Shown: positions 16,323 to 26,700 of the stretch, piece after piece
How the letters are laid out: each line of letters begins with the position of its first letter
Position numbering within the stretch: position 1 is the first letter of the stretch
Source of the DNA: Deltaproteobacteria bacterium
GTDB lineage: Bacteria; Myxococcota_A; Polyangia; Haliangiales; SHYZ01
DNA length: 40,209 nucleotides
Assembly: GCA_016210055.1 (NCBI GenBank)
Contig: JACQUZ010000133.1
Location: forward strand, 1-40,209
Direction of reading: 5' to 3'
Notes under the pieces: model-generated
What the model was told of the DNA's origin: nothing
Databases searched by the model: none
What the model saw: only the letters and a program-made list of their open reading frames with translations
Position numbers and translations under genes: made by a program

Positions 16323-17553
16323 TCAGCACAAGTTTCGCCGCAAGCTCTGGGAGGTCGAAGAAGCCATCTTCGTCTCGCCCGATGGGGCGAGCGTCACCGA
16401 GGAGTCCGTGCGGGCGGTGCTCGCTCCGCTCGCCGAAGGGGCTGGCGACAAGGCCGAAGAGCGGGCGAGCGCCCTTGGCGACCTCGCGGCTGGCCGCACG
16501 TCACGAGCGGACTACCTCGAGCTCCACGGAGCATGCGGCGTCCACAAGCACGTGACCGCCGGCGGTCGGAGCATCTTCCTGCTTTCCATCGAGACGTTCC
16601 CCAACCACGTCAACAACGTGTACCTGGTGCGGGAGCGCGAGCGCGCCTTTCTTGTCGATGCGGGGTCGCAGCTACCCGTTGCGCAGTCTGATTTCCAGCG
16701 GGCGGGCCGCGTCTTGGCGGCGCTTCATGGGCAGGCATCGATTCTGGACAGCATTGGCGACGTCGTGATCACCCATGGGCACTTTGACCACTACGGCATG
16801 GCAGGGCATTGGCGCGCCCAGGGCGCCCGCATCCACGTGCACGAGATGGACGCGCGGGTGCTCACGAACTTCGCCGAGCGGATCGTGGTTGTGGCGCGGG
16901 CGCTCCGGCTATTTCTCGAGGCCGGAGGCATTGTCGGCGACGAGCTCCACGAGCTACAGCAGATGTACCTGTTCTACAAGAACGCGTTCAAGTCGGTGCC
17001 GGTGGACAGCCTGCTCACCGACGGAGCCGATGTCCTTGGCGCGACGGTGTATCACGTGCCTGGCCATTGCCCAGGGCAGGTGTGCCTTCAGATCGACAAC
17101 GTTCTTCTCACGGCTGACCACGTCCTGCCGAGGATCACTGCCCACCAGTCGCCAGAATCGATCACCCAGTCCACTGGGCTCGATCACTACTTCGAATCCC
17201 TCGAGAAGATCCGCCGCGTCGGCGGCGTGGACATGGCGCTCCCCGGGCACGAGGAGCCAATCCGCGACGTATCGCAAAGGATCCGCGAAATCGAAGCCTT
17301 CCACCGCGCGCGCTTGGAAAAGGTGCGCGAGACGTGTGCGAGCGAGCCGAGGACGTTGCGTCAGATCTCCGTGTCGCTGTTTGGCGAGCAAAAGGAATAC
17401 AACAAGCTCTTGGCGTACGAAGAAGCGGGAGCTCACGTCGAATACCTGGAGCGTCGCGGCCTCTTGGAAATCGCCAACCTCGAGGATTTCGAGACGCAGG
17501 TGAATCCCATCGTGTACTACCGGGCAAAACAACCGCCACCGCAGGCGCCGTAA
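16309..17553 (+). CDS. Metallo-beta-lactamase-fold hydrolase with a C-terminal winged helix
   Basis: A 414-residue soluble protein. An N-terminal extension of about 85 residues precedes the hydrolase domain. The metal site is ITHGHFDHYGM near residue 155, and later ligands lie in HVPGHCPGQVCLQ, LLTADHVLP and LPGHEEPI. The last 90 residues (EIEAFHRARLEKVRETCASE onward) look like the winged-helix tail of the LACTB2-like branch, whose members act as endoribonucleases or thioester/lactone hydrolases. The substrate is not predictable. It starts inside the end of the lipoprotein gene, implying coupled translation, and ends 19 bases before the RNA methyltransferase. Confidence 0.82.
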   Translation: MSRSDQHKFRRKLWEVEEAIFVSPDGASVTEESVRAVLAPLAEGAGDKAEERASALGDLAAGRTSRADYLELHGACGVHKHVTAGGRSIFLLSIETFPNHVNNVYLVRERERAFLVDAGSQLPVAQSDFQRAGRVLAALHGQASILDSIGDVVITHGHFDHYGMAGHWRAQGARIHVHEMDARVLTNFAERIVVVARALRLFLEAGGIVGDELHELQQMYLFYKNAFKSVPVDSLLTDGADVLGATVYHVPGHCPGQVCLQIDNVLLTADHVLPRITAHQSPESITQSTGLDHYFESLEKIRRVGGVDMALPGHEEPIRDVSQRIREIEAFHRARLEKVRETCASEPRTLRQISVSLFGEQKEYNKLLAYEEAGAHVEYLERRGLLEIANLEDFETQVNPIVYYRAKQPPPQAP

Positions 17554-17572
17554 ACAGATAGCCTTCGTAGCC

Positions 17573-18784
17573 TTGTCTCGTCTATTCGCCACCGCCGCTT
17601 TGGGCACCGAGGATCTCGTCGCAGGCGAGCTTGCGCGCTTGGGCCTAGCCGGCGTTCGGCGCGGGCAGGGCGGCGTCCATTTCGACGCGCCGGAAGGCCA
17701 GGAGCTGGCTTGTGGCATGCGGGCGTGCCTCAGCCTTCGCGCGGCGCTGCGCGTGCTTTGGCCGCTCGCTAGCTTTGGGGTGCGCGACGCGGACGCCCTG
17801 TACGAGGGAGCTCGCGCCATTTCGTGGGAGCGTTTCCTTACGCAGCGCAGCACCTTTGCCGTGGCGGCCACCACCCGGGCGGCACCGCCCCTTTCGCATG
17901 CCGGGTTCCTCGTCCAGCGGGTGAAGGATGGAATCGTGGATCGCCTGCGCGAGCGGTTGGGCGGTCGGCCGGACGTTTCACGGGACGATCCGGACGTGCG
18001 GGTGTACGTGCACGTGGCGCCAACACAAAAGCGGGGGCATTCAGGCGGTTCCCACGGCGATTCCCAGGCGACCATTGGGTTGGACCTGGCGGGAGAAAGC
18101 CTGCACGCTCGAGGCTACCGCGTCGCGCAGGTCCCAGCGCCGCTTCGGGAGACCATGGCCGCCGCGATGCTTCTCGCTGCGGGCTGGGACGGGACACGCC
18201 CTCTGGCAGACCCCTTGTGCGGCTCGGCGACCATCGCCATCGAGGCGGCCTTGATCGCTTGCCGCATCGCACCCGGCCGCGCCGTGCGGGGGCGAGTATT
18301 TGGCTTCGAGCGTTGGCCTTGCCTCGGGGACCCGGAGCGAACGGCATGGCGTAGGATTGTCGAGGAGGCCGACGATCAGGCGCTCCCGCGCAGCCCGGTT
18401 CCGATCGTGGCGAGCGATCGCGATTCAGACGCGGTGACCGCCGGCCGCGCCAATGCTTCTGCCTGCGCCGCGCCCGTGCGCGCGTCGATCGATTTCCGCG
18501 TGGCCGATGTGAGGGAGCTGGCCCCGATGAGCCCGCGCGGGGTCGTCGTATCCAACCCGCCGTATGGCGAGCGCATCGGTGGTGCAGGCAAGGCCCTGGA
18601 GGTCTTCTGGCGCACCATGGGTGCCCATTTTCGGGGCCTTCCGGGCCACGCGATCTTCCTTCTGTGCGGCAGCCCGCAAATGGCCCGCAGCCTTGGCATG
18701 CGCCCCACGTGGCAGCGGCGCATGATGAACGGCCCCATTCCGATCACCCTCTGCCGATTCGAGGGAAAACGATCTATCCGCTAG
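17573..18784 (+). CDS. THUMP-domain RNA methyltransferase, RlmL-like
   Basis: A 403-residue SAM-dependent methyltransferase. It opens with the family pattern LFATAALGTEDLVAGEL and a THUMP-type RNA-binding region (about 45-155). The catalytic half contains PLCGSATIAIEAALIA and VVSNPPYGERIG; NPPY is the hallmark of amino-methylating enzymes. It matches the RlmL half of E. coli RlmKL (m2G2445 of 23S rRNA); the RlmK half is absent, as in many bacteria. The reading starts with TTG, and no strong ribosome binding site is seen, so the exact start is uncertain. It converges with the Nudix gene: both stop codons lie in the same CTAG. Confidence 0.85.
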   Translation: MSRLFATAALGTEDLVAGELARLGLAGVRRGQGGVHFDAPEGQELACGMRACLSLRAALRVLWPLASFGVRDADALYEGARAISWERFLTQRSTFAVAATTRAAPPLSHAGFLVQRVKDGIVDRLRERLGGRPDVSRDDPDVRVYVHVAPTQKRGHSGGSHGDSQATIGLDLAGESLHARGYRVAQVPAPLRETMAAAMLLAAGWDGTRPLADPLCGSATIAIEAALIACRIAPGRAVRGRVFGFERWPCLGDPERTAWRRIVEEADDQALPRSPVPIVASDRDSDAVTAGRANASACAAPVRASIDFRVADVRELAPMSPRGVVVSNPPYGERIGGAGKALEVFWRTMGAHFRGLPGHAIFLLCGSPQMARSLGMRPTWQRRMMNGPIPITLCRFEGKRSIR

Positions 18785-19403
18785 TGCCCCGACCGGGGCG
18801 TAATGCTCCTCGCCCCTAGGAGCTGGTGCACCATGCGCGCGGTGGCGCCCCAAATGCGCTTGCCGACGACATGGTAGGAGTACACCTGGAACTTGAAGCC
18901 GAAGCGCTCCACGACCCCTTGCTCTTCGAAAACCGTACGATCGGCGATGGTCGAGATGGGCACCTCGAACACCTCGGCGACTTCTGCCCTGTTCGGTCGA
19001 TAGCACCCAGGCGCCGGATTCAACAGGGCGACCACCGGCGCAATCAAGAAGCCAGATGGCGTCGGCACGTCATCGAGTATCCCGAGCACGTGCACCGAGG
19101 TGGGATCGATCCCCAGCTCTTCGTCGGCTTCACGGATCGCCGTCGCCACGGCATCCGCGTCTCCGTCATCGCACTTTCCACCGGGGAAGCTTATCTGCCC
19201 GCTGTGGGACCTCAAGTGGGCGCTGCGCTCGGTGAACACCAGGCGAAGCTCATCCCCTCGCAAGAAGAGGGGCACGAGCACCGCCGCAGGGACTGCTGTC
19301 GGCCAGTCGATCGTGTGCCGCGGAAGCGTCGCAAGCCCCGAGCGCAGCTCCTCGAGGACCCGTGGCCCGTCAGCCCAGCCCCCATCCTCCCCAACCCCAC
19401 CCA

Positions 19404-19404
<1 letters not shown>
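18781..19404 (-). CDS. CoA-pyrophosphatase-type Nudix hydrolase
   Basis: A 207-residue cytosolic hydrolase. The block FTERSAHLRSHSGQISFPGG is the specific signature of CoA/acyl-CoA diphosphatases (NudL, NUDT7/8), directly before the Nudix box (READEELGI). The early box Glu is replaced by Asp (CDDGD region). The enzyme should split CoA or its oxidised or acylated forms into phosphopantetheine and ADP. The start is the ATG at 19404, overlapping the stop of the upstream oxidase gene (TAATG); longer frames reach 19833 but only mirror that gene. Coupled translation with an FAD-linked hydroxyacid dehydrogenase suggests joint expression, with no proven metabolic link. Confidence 0.87.
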
Positions 19405-20786
<1,382 letters not shown>

Positions 20787-20842
20787 GCAAAAACAACGGG
20801 GGCACCGCGGGTGTCGGTGCCTGCCCTACGAAAGACGCAACT

Positions 20843-21166
20843 CTACGCCGAGAAAGAGCTACCGCATCCGCAGGTGGACTTGACGTTCGGGTTGTTGAAC
20901 TTGAATCCCGCGCCCTGAAGACCTTCGATGTAGTCCACCTCGGTCCCCATGAGATACATCAGGCTCATCTGGTCGACCACGAGCTTCACTCCGTTGGAGT
21001 CGAAAACCTTGTCCCCCTCCTGGGAGCCGTCGAAGTAGAGGTCGTAGGAAAACCCAGAGCATCCGCCGCCCACAACTCGGAGACGCAAGCCCAAGGCCTC
21101 TTCAATTCCCTCGGCTTGGCGGATCTCGTTGACTTTTTCGGCGGCCTTTTCCGTGAGCGACAACAT
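20843..21166 (-). CDS. erpA: A-type iron-sulfur carrier (ErpA/IscA-like)
   Basis: A 107-residue protein that carries Fe-S clusters to target enzymes. The three conserved cysteines are present: GGGCSGFSYDL and the C-terminal STCGCGSSFSA. The start at 21166 follows AAGGAGG by 10 bases, giving the usual family length; reading from 21286 adds an unconserved leader. It is separate from the ISC operon, which has its own iscA at 33387, so this copy more likely has the ErpA-type job. It is divergent from the probable selenoprotein gene at 21311, with 144 bases between that may hold both promoters. The symbol is given with moderate certainty, since A-type subfamilies are hard to separate by eye. Confidence 0.85.
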   Translation of the reverse strand: MLSLTEKAAEKVNEIRQAEGIEEALGLRLRVVGGGCSGFSYDLYFDGSQEGDKVFDSNGVKLVVDQMSLMYLMGTEVDYIEGLQGAGFKFNNPNVKSTCGCGSSFSA

Positions 21167-21310
21167 GTTCTTGGGTCCTCCTTGTCTTGATTCCGTACGT
21201 TCGAAAAATATAGCGCTGAGTTCATGCCGGCGCCAGCGAGCTTGGCTCCGCCCATCGTACCCGACCTCGTCGCATTGACACCCCATGTGACACGGGTTAC
21301 CACTCCGACC

Positions 21311-21661
21311 ATGATCGAAAACGTGCGCTTCATTTGGAAGAAAACCTGAACGACCTGTCGCAAGGCAAGAAGTTTCTTGCTCGAGAAAAATGTGACCATC
21401 GAGGAGCGCGAGCTGGGAGCGACTCCGTTTTCGCCCGCGGAGCTGGACAAGCTCATTGGCAAGCGTGACTATCGCGAGTTCCTCAACCCTCGCAATGAGC
21501 TGTTTCGCGAGCGGAAGATGAAAGAGCGGCCTCCCTCCCGGCCCGAGGCCTTGAAGCTCATGAGTGACAACCCGAATCTAATTCGTCGCCCCATCTTGAT
21601 TGTCGGCAACGAGGTGAGGCTCGGATTTGATGAAAAGGCGTGGAAGGAGCTGCTTTCCTGA
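21311..21661 (+). CDS. Probable selenoprotein of the ArsC/Spx fold (in-frame TGA at 21347-21349)
   Basis: Read from ATG at 21311 through TGA, this gives 116 residues with selenocysteine at position 13 and Cys16: FIWKKTUTTCRKARSFL. The ArsC/Spx thioredoxin-like family has the pattern K(P/x)TCTTCRKA here, so the TGA aligns with the N-terminal redox cysteine. The rest is a normal member: REFLNPRNELFRE, the RRPILIVGNE strand and the closing GFDEKAWKELL. Conventional calling would start at TTG 21377 and lose the active site. A 6-bp hairpin lies 15 bases after the TGA, with its loop 21 bases after it. The likely role is thiol/selenol redox chemistry such as arsenate or disulfide reduction. Its stop overlaps the ATG of the rhodanese-MoeB gene. 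A sequencing error or decay is the main alternative. Confidence 0.8.
21365..21380 (+). promoter_or_regulatory. Bacterial SECIS-like hairpin
   Basis: GCAAGA pairs with TCTTGC around the loop AGTT, giving a perfect 6-bp stem; the G64-T81 wobble extends it. The loop starts 21 bases after the TGA, within the roughly 16-37 base range known for bacterial SECIS elements, and has G in its second position, as SelB-recognised loops do. The overlapping codons (GCA AGA AGT TTC TTG) are unusually AT-rich for this genome, as expected if RNA structure constrains them. Confidence 0.6.
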
Positions 21662-22827
21662 TGCCCAATTTCCAGAACTACCTAAGAGCCATCAAGAGCG
21701 AGATCGTCGAGTGCGACGTGCGCGACGTGAAGCGAATCGTCGACGCGCGGACGGGCGCCGCGATTATCGATGTGAGAGAGCAGGACGAGTACGTCCAGGG
21801 GTTCATTCCCACGGCCAGGTGGATTCCGCGTGGTTTCCTCGAGCCCCGCATCGAGGACGTTGTTCCCGAGAGGGACCAGCCGATCATCCTTTATTGCGCT
21901 GGCGGAACGCGCTCCGCCCTGGCGGCCCGTAGCCTCAAGGAACTGGGCTACACGAGCGTTAAGAGCCTTGCAGGGGGCTTCGCGGCGTGGAAGCGCGCTG
22001 GCCACGAGGCCGAGCTGCCCGTGGTGATGACCAAGGAGCAGCAGATCCGCTACTCGAGGCACACCTTGCTCCCCGAGGTGGGAGAGGCGGGTCAGATCAA
22101 GCTGCTGAAGTCGCGGGTCCTGTGCATCGGTGCCGGCGGGTTGGGCGCGCCCTCGTCGGTATACCTGGCTGCTGCGGGCGTGGGGACCATTGGGCTCATC
22201 GACGACGATGTCGTGGACTTATCGAACTTGCAGCGGCAGATCATCCACGCCCAGGAACGAATTGGGATGCCCAAGGTCGAGAGCGCTCAAAAGACGCTTT
22301 CTGGCCTGAATCCCGACGTCAAGGTCGTTCCCCTCAAGATGCGGCTAACCGCCGAAAACGTACTGGGGGTGCTCAAGGACTACGATCTCATCGTTGACGG
22401 GGCGGACAACTTCCCCACCCGCTACCTCCTCAACGATGCTTCGTTAAAGCTCGGCAAGCCGGTCGTGCACGCGTCGATTTATAGGTTCGAGGGCCAGGTT
22501 ACGGCGTTCGTGCCGGGACAGGGCCCTTGCTACCGCTGCCTGTACCCCGCCCCGCCGCCCCCGGACATGGCACCGAGCTGCCAGGAAGCTGGCGTTCTCG
22601 GAGTGCTCCCCGGGATCATCGGGGTCCTCGAGGCGAGCGAAGCCATCAAGCTGCTCCTGGGTCTTGGGACATCCCTGGCCGGGCGCCTGCTTATCTTCGA
22701 CGCGCTGAAGACCAAGTTCCGCGAGCTGAAGCTCCGCAGGGATCCGGCTTGTCCGACGTGTGGCGATGGGGTCTCGCCGGAGCAGATCGAGCTTATTGAC
22801 TACGAGCAGTTCTGTAGCATGAGGTAG
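21661..22827 (+). CDS. Rhodanese-MoeB/ThiF fusion, sulfur-carrier adenylyltransferase
   Basis: A 388-residue protein with an N-terminal rhodanese domain (about 15-115) and a C-terminal E1-like ThiF/MoeB/HesA domain (about 123-385). The rhodanese active cysteine is in LYCAGGTRS (Cys79). The adenylation domain shows CIGAGGLGAPSSVYLAAAGV, DLSNLQRQI, DGADNFPTRY, the catalytic-Cys segment APSCQEAGVLG (Cys307), and two CxxC zinc pairs (CYRC and CPTC). It should activate the C terminus of a ubiquitin-like sulfur carrier (MoaD or ThiS type) and transfer sulfur. In MoeZ/MOCS3 the rhodanese is C-terminal; here the order is reversed. ATG overlaps the TGA stop of the selenoprotein gene (TGATG), so both are made together. 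Confidence 0.88.
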   Translation: MPNFQNYLRAIKSEIVECDVRDVKRIVDARTGAAIIDVREQDEYVQGFIPTARWIPRGFLEPRIEDVVPERDQPIILYCAGGTRSALAARSLKELGYTSVKSLAGGFAAWKRAGHEAELPVVMTKEQQIRYSRHTLLPEVGEAGQIKLLKSRVLCIGAGGLGAPSSVYLAAAGVGTIGLIDDDVVDLSNLQRQIIHAQERIGMPKVESAQKTLSGLNPDVKVVPLKMRLTAENVLGVLKDYDLIVDGADNFPTRYLLNDASLKLGKPVVHASIYRFEGQVTAFVPGQGPCYRCLYPAPPPPDMAPSCQEAGVLGVLPGIIGVLEASEAIKLLLGLGTSLAGRLLIFDALKTKFRELKLRRDPACPTCGDGVSPEQIELIDYEQFCSMR

Positions 22828-22844
22828 ATTTCAGCTTCTATTGG

Positions 22845-23630
22845 TTACTTCTTCTTCTCTCCGCCTCTCACCTTCTTGATTTCGCCGGTGCCTTCGGGAC
22901 GGCAGGAACGGCCGTTCTCCCCTGCGTCAACCCCTGCCACGAGCTTCGGTGCCTCAACGGCCGCCCGGCGGGTCTTCATCTCGTCGGTGGACACGCCGTA
23001 ATCTCGGTCCCGCTTCTGCAAGAGGTCTGCACGTGCCTGTCCGTCCTTCGTGAAGGACATCATGAGGCTCGGGCGCCCGAGTGGGAGATCCTCTCGCTCG
23101 TCCGACCACACATGCCATGTCTTGCCATACGTGCCGACGAGGGTCTTCATGAGGTCTGTCTCTTCTATCGGGACCATTCCCGGCGACATGAGCTGCCCCG
23201 ACTTGACCTCGTAGGCATGGGAGTGCCAAAGCGCACGCTCTTCCTCAGGTAGCTTGCTCAGCATCTTCTCGCTGATTACGTACTCGATGCCAATGAGCTT
23301 GGCGTCCTCCTCCTTGGAGTCGAACAGGGCGCATTGGATCACGCCGTTTTTCAGCTTGGCGCATGAGTGAACGGCCGCCATCTGGTGCACGGGGTTCCCG
23401 TCTTCGACATGCAAGCCGACGAGGGTTGTTCCCATCTTGCGCAGGGGATCGGCAAGGGCCATGGGGGCGGGCGGCATGGCCTTGGGCTGTCCTTGGGGGG
23501 CAGGCTGCGCCGCCTTGGGAGGCGCTTTCTTCTCCGCGCCGGCGGCGTGGAGGCGATCGGCGGCGGTGAGGACTCCTGCAACGACGAACAGCCCGGAAAT
23601 GCAGACCACGGCAATCCTGTCTTCGCGCAT
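22845..23630 (-). CDS. DUF1264 (OBAP-like) exported protein
   Basis: About 261 residues with an N-terminal signal or anchor (VVCISGLFVVAGVL) and a Pro/Ala/Gln-rich linker to residue 60. The core domain matches the DUF1264/OBAP family best known from plant oil bodies: GLHVEDGNPVHQMAAVHSCA, LFDSKEEDAKLIGIEYVISE and WHSHAYEVKSGQL. Biochemical function is not known in any organism I can recall. ATG at 23630 is favoured since AAGGGAG is 8 bases upstream; the ATG at 23636 is too close. The tail is Lys-rich. It follows the large oxidoreductase on the same strand by 160 bases, a stretch in which I see no other gene, and converges with the MoeB fusion. Confidence 0.78.
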   Translation of the reverse strand: MREDRIAVVCISGLFVVAGVLTAADRLHAAGAEKKAPPKAAQPAPQGQPKAMPPAPMALADPLRKMGTTLVGLHVEDGNPVHQMAAVHSCAKLKNGVIQCALFDSKEEDAKLIGIEYVISEKMLSKLPEEERALWHSHAYEVKSGQLMSPGMVPIEETDLMKTLVGTYGKTWHVWSDEREDLPLGRPSLMMSFTKDGQARADLLQKRDRDYGVSTDEMKTRRAAVEAPKLVAGVDAGENGRSCRPEGTGEIKKVRGGEKKK

Positions 23631-23790
23631 GTTCATTCTCCCTTTTTCGCGGATCTCGGCGCGAAGAGGACAGGTTGCAAGGGGGGGCTCACAACAGGGA
23701 CGTGCGTGTTCGAGCTACCTTGCCCCTGGCAGCCTCGTGCCAAGAACGCCTTAGTGATGAAATAGGGCGGTTCCGGAGGGGGCGGAGTGC

Positions 23791-26700
23791 CTACACCGCA
23801 AGCACGTCAGGATTCATCTTGAGCAGCCGGTCTAGCCACAGGCTTGAAAGCTTCTCCTGCACCGTGTTTTGCCTGAGGCGGTCGTTCAGGTTCTTCCAAT
23901 CGACGCGGTCGAGGTGTTGATCCTGGTTGAAGCAGCTGAAGATGACGTCGGTCTTTCCCGTCGTGGGATCGACGTGCTTCTGGAGGCACTGGGCACAGAC
24001 CTCCTTCATCATGCACTGCATTGGGGAGTTGATAGACCCTATGCCCACGTGCTCGCGCTTCAAGTAGGGCGCAAGCATGCCGTGGCGAGCCGAGGCCACC
24101 GCGGCCATCATGCGATCCGAGCCGATCGCGATGATTCGGTCCACGGTAGAAAGCTTGACGAGCGGCGCTCCGAGCTCTCCCCTGGCGTAGGCGACCATCG
24201 CCGCGACGATGTTCCCAACGATCGATCGATCCTGCGGGCGGCGCGCCTCGATGAGTGGCCCCACGTCGCTGGCCCAGATGACTTGATGGGTGGACGCTTC
24301 GATCTCCTCTCGCTTGAACACGTCGCTTGGCTGCTTGTACCCCGCGAAATAGACGACCGTGCAGCCCACCGCCCTGAGCGCCTTGGCGATCGAGAACAAC
24401 ACGGCGTTGCCAAGACCGCCTCCCGCCAGGAGCACAGTTTCCCCTCGGGGAATCTCCGTGGGGGTGCCCGTTGGGCCCATGACGAGCACGGGCTCACCCT
24501 TGCGCAGGGCGGCGCAGAGCCGGGACGAGCCTCCCATCTCCAGCACGATCAACGAAAGGAGCCCTCGCTCGGGGTCAGTCCAAGCACCGGTCAACGCCAA
24601 TCCCTCCATGACCAGCGGGGTTCCGTCGACCTCCAGGGCGTCGCTCTCGAAGTTCTGCAACCGGTAGAACTGGCCTGGGCAGAACTTCTTGGCCGCCAGT
24701 GGGGCTCGAACCACCACTTCGACGATGTTGGGGGTGAGGCGGTTCACTGCCACCACCACCGCTCGAACCTGGTCTTCGAGGCGGGTAACGAGCTCTTGCC
24801 AGGAAGCTTCCCTCGCTGGAGCCGAAGCCCGGTCGACAAGTGCAGCCTCGATGTCTCTTTCGAAGATTCCCTTGACGTGGAGGTATCCGTGCTTCGCCGA
24901 TGCCATGGCCTTTACGACCGATCCGGCGTACTTGGGATGATTGTCTCCGTAATAGCTAACCGTGTGGCCTGCGTCGTCGAGGTAACTGGTGAAGAAGCCC
25001 TCTCCACGCTCCACGCGGACCTTGCCGTTCCCGTCAACGATGGCTCGATGGGGCAGGAAGAAGCCCTTCTCGTCGAGCTGGAACGTGCCCGGGTACTCCC
25101 GCTCATACGTGGTGTTGGGCGCCGTCCCCGCGGCCACGCATAGCGTGCGGACTGGAAGCTCGACGAGCTCACCGCTCGGTCGTGCAAGCGTCAGGGACTT
25201 CAGGGCACCATGCTCGTCCGGGTTGGCGGCCTTCGGTAACAAGTTCTCGAGGAATCGCACCCCTTCCTCCAAGCATTTCTCGACCTCTTCATGGTTGAGG
25301 CGATAGGCGGGCGAGTCCTCGAGGCGCTTGCGGTACACGAGGGTCACGCCACCCCAAGAATCGATCAGGTGGTGCAAGTTGGGCTCGCGCCCTTCGGCCA
25401 GTGCCTTGCTTTTTTCGGCCCGGATCGCCCGACCATGGCGCAGGAACTCGTCGAGGATCTCGTTCTCCTCGCGATCGTAGCGCGAGCGAACCTTGGCCTC
25501 ACCCTCCTCGGCAACCAGGCGCTCGAAGCGCGAAAGGATCTTTTCAACCTGCACCACGTAGTACGCGCGCAGCTCGGTGGCGGTGTCGATGGCGGTCAAG
25601 CCTCCGCCGACCACGAGGGCAGGCAGCCGTACCTGCAGGTTTACGAGCGTGTTCTTCTTGAAGGCGCCCGTGAGCTGCAGCGCCATGAGGAAATCCGAAG
25701 CCTTGCGGATGCCGCGGATGAGGTTGTTTTCCAGGTCGATGATCGTTGGCTTCCCCGCCCCAGCGGCGATGGCGACATGGTGAAAGCCAAGATCCCACGC
25801 GTCCTGGAGAGTCAAGGTCCCTCCAAAGCGAACACCGCCATGGAAACGCACCTTTTCCCGTCGGGCGAGGGTGAGGTACACGACGAAGAGGAAATTCTTG
25901 TCCCAGCGCACGGTGATGCCGTATTCCGATACGCCACCAAAGCCGAGGAGCTTCCTTTCCTCAAGGTCGTCGAAGTGGTTGCGGATGTCGCGGATTGGGC
26001 GCGAGAGGAGCTCCAGTGGCAGCGGTTCGAGCTTGAGCCCATCGACGCCCACGACGCCAAAGCCTTCGTTCAAGAGATGGTGGGCCAACGTATACCCCGC
26101 TGGCCCCAATCCGACGACGAGCACGTTCTTGCCGTGGTAGGGGAGCGGGTAAGGGCGACGCACGTTGAGAGGATTCCAGCGGGTGAGTAGCCCGTAGATC
26201 TCGAACCCCCAGGGCAGCGAAAGCACGTCCGTGAGGATGCCGGTCTCCACCATCGGGATGTTCACGGGGTCCTGCTTCTGGAAAACGCAGGCCTTCATGC
26301 AATCGTTGCAGATGCGGTGCCCCGTGCCCGGCGCCATCGGATTGTCGACGGCAATGACCGCTAGGGCCGCGATCGAGTCGCCCCCTTTCGTGAGGAGGTG
26401 CGCCTCGGAGATCTTTTCTCCCAGCGGGCAGCCATGAAGCGCGACGCCAAGTGGGTTGGCTTTGACGTTGCCGTCCTTGTCCCTGAGCCCCTTGGAGCAG
26501 GAGTCCTTGTCCCGACCGTGGCAGTAGAGGCAATAGTCGACTTCGTTTTGGACCTCGAGCACCGATCCACGTCGATCTGTGAGGGCGAAGCCGTCGCGGT
26601 TTCGACGGTGCTCCGGCGGACCCTCGAGAAGCTCTGGCAGGTCGGGGCGCGTGCGCCGGATCTCCACGAGCCTTTCGAAGTGGAGCGGTCGAGGTTGGCG

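Noticed and set aside
21347..21349. Reading the ArsC/Spx-like gene as a pseudogene with a stop codon
   Set aside because: The TGA falls exactly on the redox cysteine, the rest of the frame is intact, a hairpin follows at SECIS distance, and the downstream gene is coupled. A sequencing error is not excluded.
24000..26200. Plus-strand frames of 300-424 codons over the large oxidoreductase
   Set aside because: Antisense shadows; the minus strand has cofactor motifs throughout.
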